Shown here piece after piece: positions 36,051 to 45,286 of a stretch of DNA of 64,000 nucleotides. Each line of letters begins with the position of its first letter. The first letter of the stretch is position 1. This DNA comes from DTU019 sp050949825 (lineage in GTDB: Bacteria > Bacillota > Syntrophomonadia > Syntrophomonadales > Syntrophomonadaceae): NCBI GenBank assembly GCA_050949825.1, contig JBMNGL010000018.1, positions 62,001 through 126,000 on the forward strand, given 5' to 3'. The position numbers and the translations under genes were made by a program. The notes below the pieces were generated by a model. The model did no database searches. It was given only the letters and a program-made list of their open reading frames with translations, and had not been told where the DNA came from.

Positions 36051-37142
36051 CTAATAGCTTTGAGTGCGGTCATCTTTGATATCGTTATAGTTCGGACACC
36101 ATTTTATGATGGTGTTGGCTGCTTCAGCCGCATCGATCCTGGTCATTTCCGTCATTTTATAGTATTGAAAAGCTCCGCCGGGATCTATGACATAAACGCT
36201 GCCCTTCCCCGGTGCATAATAAGTTATGCTCTGAAATCCCACTGCCTGATTGTTCTCTAAAAGCAACAGACAGTCGTCGAATTTGGCAAAGCCTAAATCC
36301 AGATCTACGCCCATATCCACAACCTTATAATTGATAGATTCGGACTCCGTGTCATAGCTCCAGGTCTGTCCTACCTTCATATTGTTTTTTAAAACCGGAT
36401 AAATTTCAAAGGGAGCTACATCCATGATGTAATAAGTCCCATCGGCTCGTTCCACATAATGAAAACCAAAGCCATATTCTTCGCCCATATCGATACCCAC
36501 TTCCACTTCGCTTACCCGCACTGATTCGTTGGGGACTGCCTGGCCGCTGATCCGGTCAACGATCCCTGACATCCCATCCGGATAATTGACGAAAAAAGTG
36601 CACTTCAAGCCTGGCTCGGACAAATAGGTCGACGCTCGGGATAAATCCGGCTGGGGTGCTGTCTGAGCTGGCACGCTAGGCCCATTCTGCCCGCCGGTAT
36701 TGGCTGCCGGGTTGCTGTTTTGGGTTGCCGTCTGTACGGGAGCTCCGGCGTTTTCGCCCGGATCATCCTTGGAAAGCCACCAGTAGACCCCACCGGCGGC
36801 CACAAATATGAGGGCCAAGACTGAAACCATGATGATCAGTGCGTTTTTGTTTCCGCCTGGATTGGTTCCTGGTGGTGCATAATTTCTGCCCGGCATAGGT
36901 CCTCCCGCAGGCGGGGTTGTTTGAGCATAGGGCGCAGCCGGAGTCTGGGGTGATTGATCGCTGTGCTGCTGCGGTTGTTGATATGTCGGTGCCGCCGGAG
37001 GTGGTGCTGCTGGTCGCTGTGGTGCAGCAGGGGCAGCAGGCTTCCCTGCCACGGAATGGATGTCAAAGCCGCATTCGCCGCAAAACCTGTCTCCCGGAGT
37101 CAATGCAGCTCCGCATCCTGGACAGAATTTCAATTCACTCAT
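36051..37142 (-). CDS. Zinc-ribbon, proline-rich, single-pass membrane protein
   Basis: 363 residues: zinc ribbon at residues 7-26 (FCPGCGAALTPGDRFCGECG), a Pro/Ala/Gln-rich linker to about 95, one membrane helix at about 100-122 (ALIIMVSVLALIFVAAGGVY), a low-complexity Asn/Pro/Gly linker, and an outer beta-rich domain of ~190 residues. The ribbon is cytoplasmic and the large domain outside if the helix is a signal anchor. The architecture resembles zinc-ribbon membrane sensors of Firmicutes. Function unknown; neighbour spacing is 20-29 bases. Confidence 0.7.
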   Translation of the reverse strand: MSELKFCPGCGAALTPGDRFCGECGFDIHSVAGKPAAPAAPQRPAAPPPAAPTYQQPQQHSDQSPQTPAAPYAQTTPPAGGPMPGRNYAPPGTNPGGNKNALIIMVSVLALIFVAAGGVYWWLSKDDPGENAGAPVQTATQNSNPAANTGGQNGPSVPAQTAPQPDLSRASTYLSEPGLKCTFFVNYPDGMSGIVDRISGQAVPNESVRVSEVEVGIDMGEEYGFGFHYVERADGTYYIMDVAPFEIYPVLKNNMKVGQTWSYDTESESINYKVVDMGVDLDLGFAKFDDCLLLLENNQAVGFQSITYYAPGKGSVYVIDPGGAFQYYKMTEMTRIDAAEAANTIIKWCPNYNDIKDDRTQSY

Positions 37143-37171
37143 GTCTATTCACTTCCTTAATTTTCGGGTAT

Positions 37172-38284
37172 TTATACCGGTGTTCCGCAGCTGGTGCAGA
37201 ATTTTTTGCCAGCTTTCAATTCCGCCCCGCACTGTCCGCAGAATTTCATGGCCGGGGCTTCCGCTTTGGCAGCTTTGGCCGGAGCAGTGCCGCCTATTAC
37301 CTTTTGCAGTGCTTCGATCCATTTCAACAATGTCTGGTTTAATTCCGGCAAAGTACTGGCCTGATGACGAAAGCGCGTATCTCCTCCTGCTCCGATCTCA
37401 AAAGAGCAGAGGTGATTGGCAAATGCCGTGGGCGTCAGGAACATCCGGGAAAGGTTTTTTTCCTGTCCGTTGATCAAAGCCGTAGCCTGGCATCCAACAG
37501 ATCCCAGCCAGCTGGTAATGACCTCCGTGCCCATGATCCGAGAACGTTCCCCCAAAGTCAATACGTTTTCATTGCTGGTTAAAAATCCTAATTCCTCAAC
37601 TTTTTTAATGTGCTCCGGTTTCAAAGCGATATTGATCCCCTTCAATCCCGGGGTGATCTCAAACATGGTGGGTAACAGCCAGCGTTTATCTTTGCTGGAC
37701 AGCGAACGTTTGAGCAGTTGGACAAAATCCTGGGTGCTGACAGCCAGATCCAGACCGCCCCGGTAGTCCAGCATGCTTTCCATATAGGAACGGCGGTAAA
37801 TGTCGATGCAGTGCAAGGCACAAATCAAAACTTCCGTTCCCATTACTTCAGGAAATACCGGTTGATATGCGCTTACCGCTTTCGAGGCATAGATGTCTGA
37901 CCACCATTCCAGGAATGATTCTTCATTATCGAAAAACAACAGCAAAATGTTACCATCACTGCCCTGAAACTGTGCCAAAACATCATTGTCTTCCAGGGAG
38001 AGAAAAGCATAATAGGTTTCTTCTGCTGCACCGGCTCCCCCGCGGTTGTACTCAATTTTTAAATCTGGTGCCAGCATTTTTTTCGCAATCGATGCAAAAT
38101 TGGCACTTTCGGCCAGCGGTTTAAAGAATTCCGAAGGACTGCTGGTCGCAGCCTGTTCAGCATGATAACTGAAAGACGAAAGCTGATTCCCGTTCAATCC
38201 AGAACGTCTGAACAAATGATCGATATCTGCCGGTGTCAGCTTGAATATCTCGATGTTGCCCGGCTTTTCCATATTCATTCCCAT
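37172..38284 (-). CDS. Soluble protein with C-terminal zinc ribbon, unknown function
   Basis: 370 residues with no membrane helix. The main body (FKLTPADIDHLFRRSGL, TPGLKGINIALKPEHIKKVE, WLGSVGCQATALINGQEK) is unfamiliar to me. An Ala/Lys-rich linker leads to a C-terminal ribbon (MKFCGQCGAELKAGKKFCTSC) much like that of the next gene. Located immediately after the giant protein, so it could be its cytosolic chaperone or adaptor, in the way small cytosolic proteins accompany large exported substrates; that is inference only. AGGAGG sits 7 bases before the ATG. Confidence 0.65.
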   Translation of the reverse strand: MGMNMEKPGNIEIFKLTPADIDHLFRRSGLNGNQLSSFSYHAEQAATSSPSEFFKPLAESANFASIAKKMLAPDLKIEYNRGGAGAAEETYYAFLSLEDNDVLAQFQGSDGNILLLFFDNEESFLEWWSDIYASKAVSAYQPVFPEVMGTEVLICALHCIDIYRRSYMESMLDYRGGLDLAVSTQDFVQLLKRSLSSKDKRWLLPTMFEITPGLKGINIALKPEHIKKVEELGFLTSNENVLTLGERSRIMGTEVITSWLGSVGCQATALINGQEKNLSRMFLTPTAFANHLCSFEIGAGGDTRFRHQASTLPELNQTLLKWIEALQKVIGGTAPAKAAKAEAPAMKFCGQCGAELKAGKKFCTSCGTPV

Positions 38285-38316
38285 ATCAATGCCTCCTGAC
38301 TATTCTATTTCTCCCG

Positions 38317-41300
38317 TTATCTCTGGGCGGTTCTGATGGCGCCGATACGACTGCTTACTTTATTCAAAAAGTCTCCCGGCGAAGTATATCCCAGTTCCTG
38401 CAAACGGGATGCTCTAGCTGCCGGCGAAAGGTTATTGTTATTGATGACCGCGATGGCCTGTCTCATATTATCAGGCATCGCTTCCACCCGGTAGCCCATA
38501 TCCCGATAACTGCTTTCTACCGTTTGTGCTACATTAGCCGTTTTGCGCAATTGCTCCATGGCCTCGGTCTGATTTCGCATCACCTGGGCCGGTGTATCTC
38601 CTGCGTTCCAGTAATCATCAAATTTGTGCTGTTCCATCAAGGACAGTTGTTCCGGATCCAGCATGGTTCCCTGCCCTCTCTGGGTCAGTTCATAACCGGT
38701 GGAAGGCCGCATGGGCCGGCCATCGATCGTCACGAAATCCACCCCGCGGGCGATCTCATCCTCGGTTAGCTCGATCATCGGCCTGCCCGGCAGGTTCCCA
38801 TCCGGTATACGCCAGGTGCGCTGGTCGCTGAAGTCGCGTCCGGCTGACAGATCGAATTGATCCATGGCGGCTTCTTCATGATGTCGGGCCCATTGCTGGA
38901 AGCGTGTTGCATCATCCATATTGGCCCAGTCCGTATCAGGAAAACGCCGGCTGGCTTCTTCAACGCTGAATCCTGAGTTCTCTGCCAAAGCTTTATAGTA
39001 GGTATCTTCCCACTCCGCTCTGGGTATCTCCACCCATTCAGGTCCATTAGGACCACGTACCAGTCTTTCAGCAATCACATCATTATCCGTATTTATATTC
39101 CATGGATCCGGTTGAGTACCTGGTGTACGCACAGTCCGGCATTGTATTTCGCCGGGGCCATTTTGCGTATATCTGGTCCGCAGGTGATCTTCCACCGCCC
39201 CATAAGAGGGTTGATGTACATGTTCATCCATAACATTGTTGAACTCCCTTTGAATTCCCTGGGCTTCCTGCGGTGTCAACTGAGATCCCAGGCCATCCAT
39301 TTCCTGAAGATTTTTCAATCTTCTCATGGAAGCCGGATCGGATTTCATTTCCATAATATCCTCAACCGTCAGCGGTTCTCCCCGCTGCACTTTGTCTGCC
39401 AGGTTCCAGGCTCTCTCCTCCGCCTGGATCCTGTATTCATCATAAATGGCCTGCTCTCTGATCAACTCCTGTTGTCGGGCCGGGGGTAATTGATCAAAGT
39501 CTTTTATATTCTCCTGCACGGTTCTCTCGGCTCTGTTAAGTGCAGCCGGATCCGATAAGACCTCGTCCGGGGTCCTGCCACCGCGGTTCAGGGGCAGATT
39601 ATCCGGCTCACCCGGCAAATCGTCTCCGCCACCCGACGGTCTTCCTCCCGGTGGTTCGCCCGGTATATCGTCTCCGCCGCCCGGCGGTCTTCCGCCCGGG
39701 GGTTCACCCGGTCCATCTCCCCCTGCTGTGGAAGACTTCGTTGGTGCGTCGCTGAAATCCTCTCCCGCTTGCCTGGTTCCCGGAACTCCATCAGCATCCG
39801 TTTGTGCTGCCGCCTTGCCTGCACCCCCTGATATCTCGTCAGTGGTGCCGGATGCAGCTTTTCCCGTACCGCCAGTTATATCATCACCGCCGGATGGGGC
39901 TCTGCCCCCTCTGGCTCCAAAATTATCGGTGGCAGCTGTTTTTCCTCCGCTTTCGCCAACATCAGACCAGCCTTCAGTCGCAGATTTGGTAGCTCCACCA
40001 GCCATATCTCCAGTGGTATCAGCAGCTGTTTTCCCTGCGCCTTTGGTTACATCATCGAATGAATCGGCCACCGATTTCAGTCCATAATCATTTCTGGCGC
40101 TATCGATGATTTCCTTGGCTGCCTGATCACTGCCTATATCTACCAAGCGTTTGTTGATCTGGTCAATGGATTCTTCAGCTGAATCCTTAGTGACCATGCC
40201 CAGTGCCTTGCTCCACATCTGATTTTTAGCGCTGGCTTTCAGGAATGCGTTCTCGATGAAGTCCGCGGCCTTATTGCTGAAGGCGGGGAAGCGCTCAAAC
40301 ATCTCACCCATGATCTTGCCTCCGGCCTCGCCTGCCAGCCATCCCATTTCTTCTCCCAGTACGAAGAGGCCAATCGCTTTCGATACTGCCCTGAAATCCG
40401 ATCCGCCTTTATCGATCTCATCCTTGATGCGGTACATCGCTTCCGCCACATTCATAGCCCCGTCCAGGGTCACGTAAGTAAGGCTCGCGCCGCCAGCCAG
40501 ACCGCCGGTAGCCCCCATGATCATAAGCCTGGCTCCCATGCCCAGCCAGGATGTACTGCCATCAGCCTTCTCTCCGGTAACCACTTCTTTGGCGGTCGCC
40601 GCATTGGCTTCCAGTGCCCAGCCTAGATTCTTAAACCAATCCTCTTCCCAGCGTTCCCCGCTATCGGCTGTGGTTTTGCCCAGAATGCGATTGTCGATGA
40701 CCCGGCGGATCTTATCCATTTTTTCCTTATCCAGTTCTTTGCCGTCCAGCATATCATCTTTCAGGCTCTGAATAGCTTTGTCAACATCACCGGGGCCGCC
40801 CGGTTCTCCAATATTGTATTTGTCAGCTGCTTTTTGCATTTGCTCCAGCTTGCGCCAATCTTCCAGGTTTTTGTCTATAGCCTTGCTGGTGGCATCCTCG
40901 CGTCTCGCCATCTTTTCCAGATCTATGGCAGCCCGGCGCTTGTCTTCAGCCACATCCCGCTGCCAGGATTCGAATCTACTGGGATCAAAATCATTCCCAG
41001 ACTCCGTATTGACCCATTTCCCGGTGACAGCATTGAATTCGATTTCATAGCTCTGCCCGTCACCTTCTCCAACCAGGATCTGCCGGTCTCCATGTCGGGG
41101 GCCCAAGTATCCCGGTTCATACTCATAGGTGGAAGTGACCCCGGTTTCCGGATCTGTGTAATCAAAACTATGGCCTGGCTGGGTCTCCGGAATCTGATCC
41201 CCGGGGAATCTCTCTTCGGGTTCCGATCCCGGCCAGTCACCTTGGGGAACATCCTCTTCCGGGATCGGGATGCTGCTGGGCTGACCCTCGGGCGCTACTT

Positions 41301-44300
41301 CTCTTCCTTCTCCCACTTCATGATTTTTCAAGGTATTCATGGGATCTTCCGGCCCGATCACACCGGTGTCCTCAGGAACCGGAACAGTTGGTTTTTCCGG
41401 CTCCGGTTTCGGGATCTCATCGGTCCAGGGCTTGGCACCGTATTTTTCCACGGTCCGATGATACGGTTCTCCCAGGGGCGGTTTGGTCGGCTTCCAGGCT
41501 TCTCTTTGCCCACCTAAGTCAACAATTCCGCCATCAAAGGGATTACGGGTATCTACATCAAATGGACTCCCGTCTCCATAGGGATTTTCTGACCAATGTA
41601 ACCCGCTCCGGTCATAGCCGTCGGCATTATAGCCGCTCCAGTGATAACCATCCTTGCCATATCCCTGTTTATCAAAGCCCCAGGGGTCACGACCGCTGCG
41701 GCTGTATCCTTCGAAATTGAAGCCTTCCCGGTCATAACCGTCCCGATCATAGCCGTGCTCATTGAAACCTTTTTTATCATAGCCATCCGCGTCATAACCT
41801 TCTTTGGACTGGCCTTCCCGGTTATATCCATCCCGATCGTAACCTTCCGCATCGTAACCGTTCTGGTCGTAACCTTCCCGATCCCATCCGTTCTGGTCAA
41901 AACCTTTACGATCGTAACCTTCCCGGTCCCATCCATCCTTGTTGAACCCTTCTTTGTCATAACCCTGTTTATCATACCCTTTGGCATCAAAACCGCTACG
42001 GTTGAATCCCTTGCGGTCATAACCATTTACATCATAACCTTCCCGATCAAAGCCTTCCGAGTCAAATCCATTGCGCCCGTATCCTTCCCGGTCGAAGCCT
42101 TCTTTATTGAAGCCCTCCCGGTCATAACCTTCGGCATCGAATCCGGCTTTGTTGAATCCTTCCCGGTCCAGTCCTTCCTTATCAAAGCCCTGACGATCGA
42201 ATCCTTCCTTATCAAACCCCGCCTGGTTGAAGCCCTCCCGGTCATAGCCTTCGGCATCGAATCCGGCTTTATTGAATCCTTCCTTGTCAAAGCCTGCTTT
42301 GTTAAATCCTTCTTTATCGAAGCCTTCCCGGTTGAAACCTTCTTTGTCAAAACCGGCCTGGTTAAAGCCTTCTTTATCATATCCTTCGGCATTGAAGCCT
42401 TCTTCATCGAATCCTTCCTTATCAAAACCTTCCCGGTCAAAGCCTTCCTTATCGAAGCCCTGACGATCGAAGCCATCTTTATCAAAACCAGCCTGGTTGA
42501 AGCCCTGCCGGTCGTAGCCTTCGGCATCGAACCCGGATTTGTTGAATCCTTCCCGGTCATAGCCCGCCCGGTTATAGCCCTCTTTATCAAAACCTAGCTG
42601 GTCAAAACCTTCCCGATCATAGCCCTGGGCATTGAATCCGGCCTTATCGAAGCCTTCCTTATCAAAGCCTGCTTTGTCGAAACCTTCAGCATCAAAGCCA
42701 TTTGCATCAAAACCTTCACGGTCATAACCTTGCGAATTGAATCCATCTTTATTGAAACCATCTTTGTCAAAGCCGTTTTTGTCAAAACCATCCTGGTCAT
42801 AACCTTGCGAATTATAACCATCTCGGTCGTAATCCGAGCTATTCCTGCCTTCGTGGTCAAAACCTTCCTTATCGTATCCGGCCTTGTCAAAGCCTTCTTT
42901 ATCGAATCCTTCCTGGTTAAAGCCATCTTTGTCAAAGCCCTCGGCATTAAAACCGGCCTTGTCGAAGCCTGCCTGATCAAAGCCTTCTTGATTAAAGCCG
43001 TCTTTATCGAAACCATCTTTATCAAATCCCGCCTGGTCAAAGCCTTCGCTGTTGTAGCCAGCTTCGTTGAAACCATCCCGGTCAAAGCCGTCACGATCGT
43101 AACCCGCCTGGTTGAATCCCTCCCGGTCGAAACCTTCCGCATCATATCCGTTCTGGTCAAATGCTCCGTCGTCCGGCCCTGCGCTGTCTTCCCGGGCACT
43201 GGAGTCGATGAGCACTTCCCCATCTTCGCTGTCCGTATACAGGCGTTCAGATTGGTCTGCGGGCGGAGCTCCCGGGCTGTCTTCAGCAACCGCAAATTGT
43301 GCTCCTTCAGCTTCTCCTTCTCGGGCATTGAAAACCTGCGGCTTGATTTGAGCAGCTTCCATCTCCCGGTCTGCATTGCCTTTTACAAACAGGGCGGCTT
43401 CATCTTCCGTTTCGATGAATATACCCTGATCACCCTCTGCTCCTGAACCGGGTGTTCCTTCGAACATATCTGCCGTATCAATATGGATACCTGCTTCTCC
43501 TCCCGGTTCCCTGATATCGATCGCTTGCTCATGCATGTCGATAGTATCGATGAAGATTTCCGGTCCCGGATCGTTGATCAAAGGTTCAGGCTGCACAAAC
43601 ACACCAGCCTCATCCGCTGTCTCGATAAAGATATCCCGGCTGCCATCACTTCCTGTGCCCGGGCTTCCTTCAAACATATCTGTGGTGTCGATCAGGATGC
43701 CCGTTTCTTCGCCTGTTTCCCTGATGTCGATGGCCTGCTGATGCATATCGATGGTATCGATAAATATCTCCGGTCCCGGATCATTGATCAGGGGCTCCGG
43801 CTGCACAAACAGACCGGCTTCGCGTTCCGTTTCTATATAGATCCCCTGATCTGCCGGGGCTCCCTGGACTACAGTCCCTTGATACATATCCGTGGTATCG
43901 ATCAGGATTTCTTCTTTTCCCCGGCGGCCAAACTGACTGGTAGCCTGAGCCATTCCTGGTGCGCCGCCTCCGCTTCCTGGGGTTCCTCCAGCACCTGGCA
44001 GTGGTCCTCCGCCAGTGGGATACATAGGCGTTCCGCCTGCAGGAGGTATCAATCCACCGCCGCCCAAGCCGCCTAAAGCTCCTAATGCCGTCGCAATCAA
44101 TCCCGGAACGATAACACCCGTAACCGCTTCCGTAGTGTTGGCAGGTCCGGGTATACTGCCGACAGAACCGACTCCAGCCGGGCTGTGGCTATGTCCTGCC
44201 GAGGTTCCCTGCCTGGTCCCGGCACCCCCGGGGGCGGTGCCGGTAATTTCAAAATGGGGCGTTGCCATCACATAGGACATCCCTTTACCGCCCGAATCTC

Positions 44301-45267
44301 CATTCTGTGACCATGTAGACGGATCGGCGTCGATGATGGTGTAGGTACCGGCAGGAATGACGATATTCGGATACACAAACCAATTGGCATTGGGTACCCC
44401 GCCTTGTCCCGGCGTTCCTACCGCCTGCCAGGGACCGTATATCTTCCCGTTCTGGTCCTTTAAGCCTATGGTTCCCGGGGATGCTCCCCGGGCGTTGTTC
44501 CAGTGATAATTATGGATCTCAGTCACCAAATGGGGACTGTTGATTTTAAAAGTAGTGGGAACCGTGGGTCCATTGTTAACCGCCATGATATTAGTGGTAT
44601 CGGCCACGCGGATCGGTTCTTCAAGAGGTTCTGCGGTAGCCGGCACAGAGGCTCGCGGCGCAGTATCTGCGGCCGGTTTTTCTTCTGCTGCAGAAGTCCC
44701 TGATTCTATATCCGGGGCAGCCTGACTCAAGAGGCCTGCTCTCTCCATTCCGTCCAGGGTCTGCTGGGCAATGCTCTTGGCAGCGGCCATATCAGCATTT
44801 TTGCTTTGGCCGGTATTCAACGTTTCTACAGTTATGAAATAGTCCGGCAGCACGACCCCGATACCTACCCCGTAATCTGTGCTGTATTCCCTTACTTCAC
44901 AGCCTTTCAGCTGAGTGGTTTGCATGTAAGAGACCTGCGATATACTATCCACATAATCGATCATGATTTGTATTTCATCCGCTTCGACCGGTCCTAAAAC
45001 ACTAAGCATACAGCCGCCGTTTCCGAGGTCTCCCATACCGGCATGAATGGCAAAACCATAGCCGGTAGCTTCTTCCTGCCCGAACTCGAATTCCGCTGAA
45101 CCAAGGTTAGCATTGGACACCTGGGTAACTACATCCCCTACTCCCGCAGCTAAAGCAGCTTGAGGCGAACCAGCCATACACATCAGCAAGACAAATGTTG
45201 TCATGATGATGGTTATTAAAGAGCTTTTTATATGTTTGCGTCTGGCAGCTAAATATAGGATCGACAA
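38317..45267 (-). CDS. Giant exported protein with ~100 G-[FY]-[DN]-x-x pentapeptides
   Basis: About 2316 residues. Start TTG at 45267 is chosen because AGGAGG ends 8 bases before it; the GTG at 45276 lies inside that ribosome site. Order of parts: signal peptide (1-~42); an outer domain with YHWNN.RG..PGTI and GPWQAVGTPGQGG (about 235-345); Gly/Pro-rich hydrophobic segment (~370-450); 2.5 copies of a 70-residue repeat (~452-626); acidic linker; the pentapeptide array (~700-1225); charged region; hydrophobic GATGGLAGGASLTYVTLDGA region (~1585-1660); GD-rich and PGGRPPGGGDD linkers (~1700-1895); C-terminal domain (~1900-2316) of unknown fold. The layout (export signal, long repeats, linker, distinct tail) recalls polymorphic toxins or giant adhesins, but no toxin motif is certain. 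Confidence 0.8.
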   Translation of the reverse strand: MSILYLAARRKHIKSSLITIIMTTFVLLMCMAGSPQAALAAGVGDVVTQVSNANLGSAEFEFGQEEATGYGFAIHAGMGDLGNGGCMLSVLGPVEADEIQIMIDYVDSISQVSYMQTTQLKGCEVREYSTDYGVGIGVVLPDYFITVETLNTGQSKNADMAAAKSIAQQTLDGMERAGLLSQAAPDIESGTSAAEEKPAADTAPRASVPATAEPLEEPIRVADTTNIMAVNNGPTVPTTFKINSPHLVTEIHNYHWNNARGASPGTIGLKDQNGKIYGPWQAVGTPGQGGVPNANWFVYPNIVIPAGTYTIIDADPSTWSQNGDSGGKGMSYVMATPHFEITGTAPGGAGTRQGTSAGHSHSPAGVGSVGSIPGPANTTEAVTGVIVPGLIATALGALGGLGGGGLIPPAGGTPMYPTGGGPLPGAGGTPGSGGGAPGMAQATSQFGRRGKEEILIDTTDMYQGTVVQGAPADQGIYIETEREAGLFVQPEPLINDPGPEIFIDTIDMHQQAIDIRETGEETGILIDTTDMFEGSPGTGSDGSRDIFIETADEAGVFVQPEPLINDPGPEIFIDTIDMHEQAIDIREPGGEAGIHIDTADMFEGTPGSGAEGDQGIFIETEDEAALFVKGNADREMEAAQIKPQVFNAREGEAEGAQFAVAEDSPGAPPADQSERLYTDSEDGEVLIDSSAREDSAGPDDGAFDQNGYDAEGFDREGFNQAGYDRDGFDRDGFNEAGYNSEGFDQAGFDKDGFDKDGFNQEGFDQAGFDKAGFNAEGFDKDGFNQEGFDKEGFDKAGYDKEGFDHEGRNSSDYDRDGYNSQGYDQDGFDKNGFDKDGFNKDGFNSQGYDREGFDANGFDAEGFDKAGFDKEGFDKAGFNAQGYDREGFDQLGFDKEGYNRAGYDREGFNKSGFDAEGYDRQGFNQAGFDKDGFDRQGFDKEGFDREGFDKEGFDEEGFNAEGYDKEGFNQAGFDKEGFNREGFDKEGFNKAGFDKEGFNKAGFDAEGYDREGFNQAGFDKEGFDRQGFDKEGLDREGFNKAGFDAEGYDREGFNKEGFDREGYGRNGFDSEGFDREGYDVNGYDRKGFNRSGFDAKGYDKQGYDKEGFNKDGWDREGYDRKGFDQNGWDREGYDQNGYDAEGYDRDGYNREGQSKEGYDADGYDKKGFNEHGYDRDGYDREGFNFEGYSRSGRDPWGFDKQGYGKDGYHWSGYNADGYDRSGLHWSENPYGDGSPFDVDTRNPFDGGIVDLGGQREAWKPTKPPLGEPYHRTVEKYGAKPWTDEIPKPEPEKPTVPVPEDTGVIGPEDPMNTLKNHEVGEGREVAPEGQPSSIPIPEEDVPQGDWPGSEPEERFPGDQIPETQPGHSFDYTDPETGVTSTYEYEPGYLGPRHGDRQILVGEGDGQSYEIEFNAVTGKWVNTESGNDFDPSRFESWQRDVAEDKRRAAIDLEKMARREDATSKAIDKNLEDWRKLEQMQKAADKYNIGEPGGPGDVDKAIQSLKDDMLDGKELDKEKMDKIRRVIDNRILGKTTADSGERWEEDWFKNLGWALEANAATAKEVVTGEKADGSTSWLGMGARLMIMGATGGLAGGASLTYVTLDGAMNVAEAMYRIKDEIDKGGSDFRAVSKAIGLFVLGEEMGWLAGEAGGKIMGEMFERFPAFSNKAADFIENAFLKASAKNQMWSKALGMVTKDSAEESIDQINKRLVDIGSDQAAKEIIDSARNDYGLKSVADSFDDVTKGAGKTAADTTGDMAGGATKSATEGWSDVGESGGKTAATDNFGARGGRAPSGGDDITGGTGKAASGTTDEISGGAGKAAAQTDADGVPGTRQAGEDFSDAPTKSSTAGGDGPGEPPGGRPPGGGDDIPGEPPGGRPSGGGDDLPGEPDNLPLNRGGRTPDEVLSDPAALNRAERTVQENIKDFDQLPPARQQELIREQAIYDEYRIQAEERAWNLADKVQRGEPLTVEDIMEMKSDPASMRRLKNLQEMDGLGSQLTPQEAQGIQREFNNVMDEHVHQPSYGAVEDHLRTRYTQNGPGEIQCRTVRTPGTQPDPWNINTDNDVIAERLVRGPNGPEWVEIPRAEWEDTYYKALAENSGFSVEEASRRFPDTDWANMDDATRFQQWARHHEEAAMDQFDLSAGRDFSDQRTWRIPDGNLPGRPMIELTEDEIARGVDFVTIDGRPMRPSTGYELTQRGQGTMLDPEQLSLMEQHKFDDYWNAGDTPAQVMRNQTEAMEQLRKTANVAQTVESSYRDMGYRVEAMPDNMRQAIAVINNNNLSPAARASRLQELGYTSPGDFLNKVSSRIGAIRTAQR
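41592..43163 (-). repeat. Array of about 105 pentapeptide-coding 15-bp units
   Basis: Consecutive five-residue units of consensus G-F/Y-D/N-[K/R/Q/A]-[E/D/A/Q] run without interruption through ~524 codons. Units near the N-terminal side and middle are mostly GFDKE/GFNKA/GYDRE; those near the C-terminal end vary more (GWDRE, GYHWS, GRDPW, GLHWS). Higher-order blocks such as GFDKEGFNQAGFDKEGFDRQ recur, indicating growth by unequal duplication. Confidence 0.9.
43388..43912 (-). repeat. 2.5 copies of a 210-bp (70-residue) coding repeat
   Basis: Units start ILIDTTDMYQG, ILIDTTDMFEG and IHIDTADMFEG; each full unit contains IYIETE/IFIETA, VQPEPLINDPGPEIFIDTID and AIDIRE at the same positions. The two full copies are exactly 70 residues each; the third stops half way. 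Confidence 0.88.
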
Positions 45268-45286
45268 GCTTCTCACCTCCTGTTGC

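Noticed and set aside
41592..43163. The regular short repeats as a CRISPR array
   Set aside because: The period is 15 bases without separate spacers, it is inside a continuous reading frame, and no cas genes are present.
41641..43446. Long open frames on the + strand (for example 41641-42597 and 42730-43446) opposite the giant gene
   Set aside because: They arise because the 15-bp repeats contain no stop codon in several frames. Their translations are low-complexity strings of I, F, V, E and K, without start signals.
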